From Mesostigma viride (taxonomy: Eukaryota > Streptophyta > Mesostigmatophyceae > Mesostigmatales > Mesostigmataceae), in contig RPFO01001802.1 of assembly GCA_009746045.1 (NCBI GenBank), positions 1 to 64,000 on the forward strand: a stretch of DNA of 64,000 nt, read 5' to 3'. A model generated the notes under the pieces. The model was not told the DNA's origin. It made no database searches and worked only from the letters and a program-made list of their open reading frames with translations. The stretch's first letter is position 1; the number at the start of each line of letters is the position of its first letter. Made by a program: the position numbers and the translations under genes. This document shows positions 57,034 to 64,000 of this stretch, in pieces.

Positions 57034-60000
57034 TGGGCAGATGAAACAGAAGCTTTTTCGCAGAGCGTGGCTTCTTCAATCCGCGGGCGCTTGTCTTCCT
57101 GCGCCAATACTTGTTGCGAGTATCTTTTATGAAGTTGAGCCCACCCATACGGTTTTTCAGAATTCTGCTGTTGCCGTATCCAGTTTATTGATCTTCCGGT
57201 TTATCGATCTTTCGCCGTAAGGTGTTGTTGTGCCCTGCTGCCTACTGCCTGCTAGTATAAAATCCTGCCAAACGTGCTTCCTGTGCCCGTGGGGTGTGAC
57301 AGGTGGAGGCAGAGCTGGGCGTGCCGGCGGAGGAGCATTGCTTCTGGACGTGGGCCAAACGCCAGAATCAAACATACCGGCCCGTCACCTGCTACGGCCA
57401 CGATTGTGACGAGGAGCTGGTGGGTTGGTGCAGTACATACACCCATACGCGCTCGTATCTGCCGTCTCTTTTGTCCCATTCATACACGATGGGCAGATAG
57501 ATAAGCGCTGCGATGTGAAGTGCGTGGATGGATGGAGGGGCTCGGAGAGGTATCGGTGGCAAAGGGTCGTTACACATAGGGACCTTGTATGTGGTCCCTT
57601 AGCTCCTGGAAAATGTTTAGTCATACAAACATTATGGCAGGTAACTTGTCCTGCCCCCCCCCCCCTGCACATGCTTGGATGGTGATTTCTTCTGAGGAGG
57701 GGTTCCAGGGCAACAGGAGTCCAGGGGATTTGGAGTCTGGAATCAGGAGGCCCCCGGAGAAGCCTTCCGTAGCCTGTTTTTGTGTTAAACTAGCCTGGAT
57801 AACGGCGGCGGCATTATTTTCCCTTTTTCGTTGTCTCTCAGAAATACGTTTCCCGCCTGGTACCAAAGGACCTTAACGGCATCCCCACCCTCCAAAGCTG
57901 TTTCCGAAAGGCTTTTTGAAAAATCCCCATAAAAACTTTCTTCAAAAGTTAAACCGGCACCTGGGCATACATGCGTCTCTGGACATGGGGGTTTCCAGGC
58001 CCATTCGCCCTTGGCCTTAGACCTTCTTCCTTTGTTTAACCGTGGGCAAGTATCGTTGGAGGGCAGCACCAGCAAGCAAGGGGTGGGTGAGGCGAGGAGC
58101 GTGTAGATGCGGAACGTGCTTGGGTGGCAGTGAACACCAGGGTTGGTTGAAAGTCACATTTTGTATCGTGGTCTTTTCATGAGGTTCCACATGATGGCTT
58201 GAGGCGTTGTCGTTAGTTACATGTGCGCGCTCCAAAAATTCCGATCGGGGTTTTGCCCACTTGTTCCTGCCCCCCTCCCCCCTCCCCCCAATACTCCGCC
58301 AGGTGTCCATCTTGGATGAGTCCATAACCGATGAGACGGCAGTGCTCGACCTCCTCCTGGTAAGCTAGGTTTCCCTCTTCTAGTTAAGTGGCGGCTGTGG
58401 TTGGTTAGCTAGGTTTGCCTCTTCTTGGTAAGTGGCGGTTGTGGTTGGTTAGCTAGGTTTGCCTCTTCTTGGCAAGTGGCGGCTGTTGTTGGTAAGGGTT
58501 GCCTATCGTAGGAAGTGGCGGCTGTTGTTCGTACGGGTTGCCTATTGTAGGTTAGTGGAGGCTGTTGTTGGTACGGGTTGCCTATTGTAGGTTAGTGGAG
58601 GCTGTTGTTGGTACGGGTTGCCTATTGTAGGTTAGTGGAGGCTGTTGTTGGTACGGGTTGCCTATCGTAGGTAAGTGGCGGCTGTTGTTGGTACGGGTTG
58701 CCTATCGTTGGCAAGGGGTGGCTGCAAGTATTCAAGGGTCAACACTAATCGATACGTGGCGGCTGCAAGCAGGTCAAGCCCAAGCTCATGGAAGGATTGC
58801 CATGTGCCGCAAACATCTCCTACAATGCCTGTATGATTACTTGGCAGGAGGATTGTGTGCCTCGCTTGTGGTCGGGTGCATGGGGCGATGCAAGAAGAGC
58901 GGAATCCAACCAAGTCTGTCTAGGGTTTAGGGTTTAGGGTTAATGGTTTAGGGTTAACGGTCTAGGGTTTAGGGTTTAGGGTTTAGGGTTTAGGGTTTAG
59001 GGTTTAGATTTTAGGGTTTAGGCTTTAGGCTTTAGGGTTTAGGGTTTAGGGTCTAGGGTCTAGGGTTTAGGGTTTACAGTTTGGCCCAGTTGTTGGGGTT
59101 GTCGGGGCTGTGGTTGTTGGGATGCCTTGACAACCTCAAAGAGGGGCTGCCGTGCGAATGTCAAAGAGGGTTTGTCGTGCAAAGCGGTAGGGTCGAGTGG
59201 GTGCGGGGTGTAATCGGGGACTTGGGGACACTTTTAGGGGCTAGGGTCTAGGGTTTAGGGTTTAGGGTTTAGGCTTTAGGGTTTAGGGTTTAGGGTCTAG
59301 GGTCTAGGGTTTAGGGTTTACAGTTTGGCCCAGTTGTTGGGGTGGTCGGGGCTGTGGTTGTTGGGATGCCTTGACAACCTCAAAGAGGGGCTGCCGTGCG
59401 AATGTCAAAGAGGGTTTGTCGTGCAAAGCGGTAGGGTCGAGTGGGTGCGGGGTGTAATCGGGGACTTGGGGACACTTTTAGGGGCTAGGGTCTAGGGTTT
59501 AGGGTTTAGGGTTTAGGCTTTAGGGTTTAGGGTTTAGGGTCTAGGGTCTAGGGTTTAGGGTTTACAGTTTGGCCCAGTTGTTGGGGTGGTCGGGGCTGTG
59601 GTTGTTGGGATGCCTTGACAACCTCAAAGAGGGGCTGCCGTGCGAATGTCAAAGAGGGTTTGTCGTGCAAAGCGGTAGGGTCGAGTGGGTGCGGGGTGTA
59701 ATCGGGGACTTGGGGACACTTTTAGGGGCTAGGGTCTAGGGTTTAGGGTTTAGGGTTTAGGCTTTAGGGTTTAGGGTTTAGGGTCTAGGGTCTAGGGTTT
59801 AGGGTTTACAGTTTGGCCCAGTTGTTGGGGTGGTCGGGGCTGTGGTTGTTGGGATGCCTTGACAACCTCAAAGAGGGGCTGCCGTGCGAATGCCAAAGAG
59901 GGTTTGTCGTGCAAAGCGGTAGGGTCGAGTGGGTGCGGGGTGTAATCGGGGACTTGGGGACACTTTTAGGGGCTAGGGTCTAGGGTTTAGGGTTTAGGGT

Positions 60001-63000
60001 TTAGGCTTTAGGGTTTAGGGTTTAGGGTCTAGGGTCTAGGGTTTAGGGTTTACAGTTTGGCCCAGTTGTTGGGGTGGTCGGGGCTGTGGTTGTTGGGATG
60101 CCTTGACAACCTCAAAGAGGGGCTGCCGTGCGAATGTCAAAGAGGGTTTGTCGTGCAAAGCGGTAGGGTCGAGTGGGTGCGGGGTGTAATCGGGGACTTG
60201 GGGACACTTTTAGGGGCTAGGGTCTAGGGTTTAGGGTTTAGGGTTTAGGCTTTAGGGTTTAGGGTTTAGGGTCTAGGGTCTAGGGTTTAGGGTTTACAGT
60301 TTGGCCCAGTTGTTGGGGTGGTCGGGGCTGTGGTTGTTGGGATGCCTTGACAACCTCAAAGAGGGGCTGCCGTGCGAATGTCAAAGAGGGTTTGTCGTGC
60401 AAAGCGGTAGGGTCGAGTGGGTGCGGGGTGTAATCGGGGACTTGGGGACACTTTTAGGGGCTAGGGTCTAGGGTTTAGGGTTTAGGGTTTAGGCTTTAGG
60501 GTTTAGGGTTTAGGGTCTAGGGTCTAGGGTTTAGGGTTTACAGTTTGGCCCAGTTGTTGGGGTGGTCGGGGCTGTGGTTGTTGGGATGCCTTGACAACCT
60601 CAAAGAGGGGCTGCCGTGCGAACGTCAAAGAGGGTTTGTCGTGCAAAGCGGTAGGGTCGAGTGGGTGCGGGGTGTAAGCGGGGACTTGGGGGCACCAGAA
60701 GTGTCTGACCAGCTGCTGAAGTTTAAAGGTGGCCACCTGAGAGTTTGCAGTCGTTCTCACCATACGAATACGTATGCTACGGTATACTCTCCATATGCGC
60801 ATACTTCGGTTTGTTACAGTCTATGCGTGCCAACTGTGGCCCGCCCACTTGTGGCAGTGAGAGAAGCCAGGGCGCCCCCCCTCCTTCTCGTTATGTACAT
60901 GGGTTGAAGGTTCCTTTACTCTGCACTGGCACCCACGTGACGCAGTCATGTGTTTGTTGATCAATTAATTAATGGGTGCCAAAGTGGTCGCTTTGAGTCT
61001 GGTGTTCATGCCTCGTGTCCGTGGCTTTTCCTATCCGTGTTGCTTTGTTTATATCACCGTTTGCTTCGCTGCTTGCTTGTGCTCTAACATTCCTGCCTTT
61101 TTTATTTGCTTTCCTTTTCTTCTTTTTCTACTTTGTTTCTTTGCTTTTCAATCTTTTTATCGCCACACTGGCCGCGGCTCCCTGGTACAACCCCCTGTTG
61201 GACACCCTCTGCTGGGCCCAGGATCGCTCTGGTGGTGTCAAGCCTTCCGCTGACAAGCCCCTGCTCTTTTTCAAGCTCTACGATCCCGTGGAGGAGAAGC
61301 TCAGCTTTGCGTGCCGTGTGATCCCGTCCTTCCGGGTGACGCTGCGGGCTTTCCAGTCGTACCTCTGCCAGCTGGCGGGCTACCCCGCCAGACAGCCCCT
61401 GCAGGTGTATCAGGAGGTCCGATCGCAGCCCGGCGTCCTGTGCCCGCGTCTGCGCGAGACTCTCCTCCTGTCGGAGTGCAAGGTGGGTGAGCGCCGCACG
61501 AACGTGTGGGGACTGTCTTGGCATGTTGGAGGAGGCCATGAAGCGCAAAGCCATGAAGCGCGAACCCATGAAGTGCTAGCAGCACAGAATCTTGAGTGCC
61601 TTATTTTTGCAATGGGAGTGCGTGCGAGCTCGTGGGCCGTGTCACGTCTGCAAGTATGCGGCATTAGCAGGCCGGCTGCCGTGTCGAAGTGGGACTACTA
61701 TGGTCATGGGAGTATTCTTCGTGCTCAAGGCTAAAGAGGATCGCAAGATTGGTGGTAGGGGGGAAGGGGAATGGACCACGTGGCAGTGAGGGTGGGAGCT
61801 AGGGATTTAGGTTGTTTTGTGGAACACTGGGTATTCGTGTCCCACATAGCTCCCACAAAACCCAGCATCATCATTAAAACAAAAGTGGAAGCAGAAATGT
61901 GACACTATTGGCATGCCCGGAGGCACGCCGTTCAAGGCCCTTCATGAAGTACATTGTCCTAGAGGCAACCAAGACAAGGGTGGGTGGGTGGGTGGGTGGG
62001 TGGGTGGGTGGGTGGGTGGGTGGGTGGGTGGGTGGGCGGGTGGGTGGGTGGGTGGGTGGGTGGTGGGTGGGTGGGTGGGTGGGTGGGTGGGTGGGTGGGT
62101 GGGTGGGTGGGTGGGTGGGTGGGTGGGTGGGTGGGTGGGTGGGTGGGTGGGTGGGTGGGTGGGTGGGTGGGTGGGTGGGTGGGTGGGTGGGTGGGTGGGT
62201 GGGTGGGTAGCAAAGAAAGAGGCCGACAAAGCCAGCCTGAGCGGCTTTTAGTCGCAAAACCTCCCTTATCCTTAGCTAACTGACGTCATTAAGCCCTTAT
62301 GTTCAGTGATGCTAGTAAGACGCTAACCGTACAGACCGGGGGTAGAATATCCCGAATCTGAACGGCTAGTATTAAATAATGCGTAGGTTGTTCTTTTCAG
62401 GGGCACTGCACCTCACGCCCCGGTCCGCCCGGGTATATCAACCCAAGCGCGGGACGCACATTTTATTTGATTCATTTTTCAACCATGCGCTATACTGAAT
62501 CTACTAACCACGAAAGCTCTAGCCAAAAAGCTACGAGAAAACACTACGACCTATGAGCCGCTCAATCAGCGGCTTCTTGTTCCCGCATTCACGTATAGAA
62601 GAAACTCCGTTTCAAGAACCCCGATTCTTTGTGCTAGGTTGTCTCCCCAATTGGGGCATTTTTTGACTGGCCAGAGTGGTTCAACACTGTGCGTGTCTCA
62701 TGTCATTCAAGGTATACTTGTGTATGCATTCCCCCCCTGCAGGCTGTACTGTTCCTACTTGTCGAAACACAGCCAGTGCCGGCCATGGTGGATGGGTCTC
62801 ATTATCCTTAAATGATCCTATTTGATTTCCTTTCATAATCAACTTAATTATTTTGCTGTGCGAATGAGCGAACGATGCCTGTGCGGCTTGCCTTCAGATA
62901 AGAACTGGCGACATCCTGTGCTTTCAGAAGGCTCTCCCGCCCGATGTGGCCGCCAGGTGCCGCTTCCCCGACGTCCCGTCCTTCCTCCAGCACGCGCGCG

Positions 63001-64000
63001 AGCTGCAGTCAGTGCGCTTCCGCCATCTGGCAAACCCTGAGAAAGACGTGTTTGTGCTGGCGCTGTGAGTGGGCACCGTGGTTGTAGCAGTTGAATTTGT
63101 TTACGTACTGCATCTCTGCATGACTGCCCACGTCACACGCTTGAGGCATATTCGACTACGCAAAATTTTGTTGGCTAAAGCGTGCGGTGTGGACAGGCAG
63201 GCAGTGACACAGTACGATTATATAATCATTTCTACTAGATGTTTGTTAATATTGTGACTTAAATTTCTCAATGATGTCACTTAATGTGCGTGACCTGGTT
63301 TTTTCGTTTATATTCAATGTATGCTTGCCTCTGTGGGCAGTCCACGTAGCTGTAGCAAACGATATCACGCACCTATGCTGTGTGGAATGGATGCATGTGC
63401 TGTGTGGGAATACTCTTATTTCCCGGTGCCGAGATAATTATGTTTACTGAAGCACAATTCAGTGGAGGTGTGTGCATCTCAGCAGCCTATTTGGCTCAGA
63501 ATCCACCGTTGTCATACTGGTATCACATTTGATTAAGACGTTGACGTGGAGTGATCTCTCCTGAATGTGTCAACACGGCCTTATGTGTGCCATGCGATGT
63601 CCACGACTGGATTATTATACTCAGGTCCAAGACCGACACATTCGACCAGGTGGTGGCCCGGGTGCAGCAGCAGGTGCAGAAGCAAGTGACAGCAGACGGC
63701 GATACGGACAGGCCCAAAAGAGCACCCTCAAAGGGCAATAAGGACAGCGCTGAAAGGGCAGTCCGGGAGGGCACGGCTCAGGACAGCGCTGCTCTCAAGG
63801 ATGCCAATGGCACGCCGTCAGAGCCGCTGCGTGTCCGGCTGACCACGCACGACGCTTACCACCACGCGCCCAGGTGGCAGCCCATCAGTTGTCAGGGGGC
63901 GGACAGCCTGCTGCGTGTGCTGGCGTGCAGCGGCGCGGCCAGCGATGTGCTGTACTACGAGGTGCTGGACCCCATGGGACGTTCGAGAGTTGTCAGCATC
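42809..64000 (+). CDS. UBP12: USP7/UBP12-type ubiquitin hydrolase homologue, right copy, partial, altered Cys box
   Basis: Plus-strand gene running off the window. Exons with GT-AG borders: 42809-42975 and 46856-47030 (MATH), 48131-48239 (Cys box), 49837-50061, 50392-50568 (LQLDVQGCKDVHASLDK), 51177-51254 (LKDLPPALMLQL), 51643-51752 (RYEFPQELDLD), 53038-53182 (His box, NQWYRFDDERV), 54538-54618 (MLLYVRKSDRE), 55641-55709, 56383-56508 (IGKTQFFDLVDFSQVKAF), 57303-57419 (FWTWAKRQNQTYRP), 58303-58359, 61222-61482 (LLFFKLYDP), 62898-63064, 63625 onward (DVLYYEVLD). Order and spacing follow plant UBP12/13 and animal USP7, which remove ubiquitin from regulators in the nucleus. Here the Cys box reads GLKVQGGVQCANALLQ instead of the usual NQGATCYMN, so catalysis is doubtful. 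A probable exon near 53722-53759 and one between 50.57 and 51.17 kb are unresolved, as is the first exon. Confidence 0.88.
45134..45338. mobile_element. About 205-bp insertion specific to the right arm
   Basis: The left arm reads AAGTACAGCTGGAACG continuously (reverse complement near 35,785-35,800); the right arm has about 205 bp inserted after AAGTACAGC, ending in TATAGC before TGGAACG. TACAGC and TATAGC could be a slightly decayed target duplication. No coding potential and no obvious terminal inverted repeat. Type of element unknown. Confidence 0.6.
50883..50998. repeat. About 52-bp tandem repeat, 2-3 units
   Basis: Units contain GTGCAAACTTCTTAGATG and a variable spacer. Intron of the right USP7-like gene. 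Confidence 0.85.
51785..51870. repeat. About 40-bp tandem repeat
   Basis: Two to three copies of CACTCATTATAGTCTCGTTA with a short variable part, just after the donor of exon 51643-51752. Confidence 0.88.
54129..54212. repeat. (CCG)n/(CTG) and (GAT)n tract
   Basis: GCC/GCT triplets followed by seven GAT triplets, in an intron of the right gene. Confidence 0.93.
55187..55350. repeat. 24-bp minisatellite, about 7 units
   Basis: Units of TTGTCTGTACTTGTCCCTAA plus CCCC or close variants, in an intron of the right gene. Confidence 0.95.
55841..55886. repeat. 12-bp tandem repeat
   Basis: About four units of GGGCACCCGGAG, in the intron after exon 55641-55709. Confidence 0.93.
56928..57037. repeat. 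(GGCCGT)n and (GGC)n tract
   Basis: GGCCGT units followed by about 12 GGC triplets, intronic in the right gene. The open frames across it are repeat by-products. Confidence 0.93.
57420..58302. other. Intron between exons 57303-57419 and 58303-58359
   Basis: Ordinary intron sequence; no further exon, repeat or RNA gene recognised. Confidence 0.5.
58364..58712. repeat. 40-bp minisatellite starting at a splice donor
   Basis: Directly follows the donor CTG/GTAAGCTAGG of exon 58303-58359. Early units carry TAGCTAGGTTTGCCTCTTCT and TGGTAAGTGGCGG; later ones settle to a 40-bp period with GTACGGGTTGCCTATTGTAG and TTAGTGGAGGCTGTTGTTG. Several units contain GGTAAGTGG, a strong donor-like sequence. 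Confidence 0.92.
58920..60698. repeat. Interstitial TTTAGGG repeats within a 244-bp satellite
   Basis: Starts with degenerate TTTAGGG repeats, then about seven units of 244 bp, each with a telomere-like block (GGGTTTAGGG, GGGTCTAGGG, AGGCTTTAGGG variants) and a unique block containing CAGTTTGGCCCAGTTGTTGG and CCTTGACAACCTCAAAGAGG. Unit starts at 59,241, 59,485 and 59,729 give the exact period. Units are almost identical. The array lies in the intron between exons 58303-58359 and 61222-61482. Confidence 0.96.
60699..61221. other. Rest of the satellite-bearing intron
   Basis: Contains CACGTGACGCAGTCATGTGT at 60934-60953 followed by a CAATTAATTAATG tract, matching the sequence near 20.27 kb. 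From 61,020 the DNA is pyrimidine-rich up to the acceptor at 61,221. No extra exon recognised. Confidence 0.5.
61483..61978. other. Intron segment after exon 61222-61482
   Basis: Includes a small repeat of GAAGCGCAAAGCCATGAAGC type at 61,535-61,575. No exon recognised. Confidence 0.5.
61979..62208. repeat. (GGGT)n microsatellite
   Basis: About 57 GGGT units with one GGGC and one shortened unit, in an intron of the right gene. The left arm keeps only about 80 bp of it at 30,739-30,818, where the deletion breakpoint lies. The Val-Gly and His-Pro-Thr frames across it are not genes. Confidence 0.97.
62209..64000. repeat. Right arm of giant inverted repeat, outer part
   Basis: Pairs with 29,026-30,738. 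Includes exon 62898-63064 and the start of exon 63625 onward. The 83 bp at 63826-63908 have no counterpart on the left. Confidence 0.93.

Noticed and set aside
61015..61734. 239-codon frame with a hydrophobic N-terminus (signal-like)
   Set aside because: The Phe/Leu-rich start is the pyrimidine tract before the acceptor at 61,221; the supported part is the USP7-type exon 61222-61482.
61874..62283. His-Pro-Pro-Thr and Gly-Trp-Val-Gly repeat proteins
   Set aside because: Pure by-products of the GGGT microsatellite, which is intronic and partly deleted in the left arm.

Overview
The window is nuclear DNA from an intron-rich, repeat-rich eukaryote. Genes are split by GT-AG introns of up to about 4 kb. 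The only telomere-type repeat present is TTTAGGG, the plant and algal form, lying inside an intron. The reconstructed V-ATPase subunit C has the length and motifs of the plant protein. A unicellular alga, most likely of the green lineage, fits best; this is inference, because other TTTAGGG lineages (cryptophytes, some stramenopiles, alveolates) are not excluded.

Layout. 1-3.5 kb: simple repeats, a 184-bp tandem array and ends of a transposon family. 3.56-14.27 kb (minus): a complete 11-exon V-ATPase subunit C gene; one intron holds a 3-kb minisatellite of a 9-bp unit, and another begins with a minisatellite built from the exon's own splice donor. 15.16-16.44 kb (plus): a single-exon DUF829/TMEM53-type alpha/beta hydrolase, divergent from the V-ATPase gene. 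17.2-20.1 kb (plus): a decayed non-LTR retrotransposon whose termini also flank a ~500-bp non-autonomous relative at 2.2-2.7 kb. 20.6-24.7 kb (minus): a large gene joining a coiled coil, a protein kinase domain, a HECT-like ubiquitin ligase domain and an RNF213-type RZ zinc finger; its N-terminal part is separated by a one-base change in a G run.

25.2-64 kb: two head-to-head copies of a USP7/UBP12-type (MATH plus USP plus C-terminal UBL) gene lie on the arms of a giant imperfect inverted repeat with a spacer of about 1 kb near 40.5 kb. The right copy (plus) runs off the window end. The left copy (minus) has lost about 11.9 kb covering most of the USP domain and carries an 83-bp frameshifting deletion further on. 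In both copies the USP Cys box is altered: the catalytic Cys position reads Gln and the oxyanion Asn reads Val, while in the right copy the His and Asp boxes are still recognisable. The right copy therefore looks like a pseudo-deubiquitinase and the left like a decaying paralogue. An assembly that fused two haplotypes is a serious alternative explanation for the palindrome.

No rRNA, convincing tRNA, CRISPR array or prokaryotic gene was seen. The kinase-HECT-RZ gene and the USP7-like pair both belong to ubiquitin signalling, but nothing in the sequence shows that they act together.
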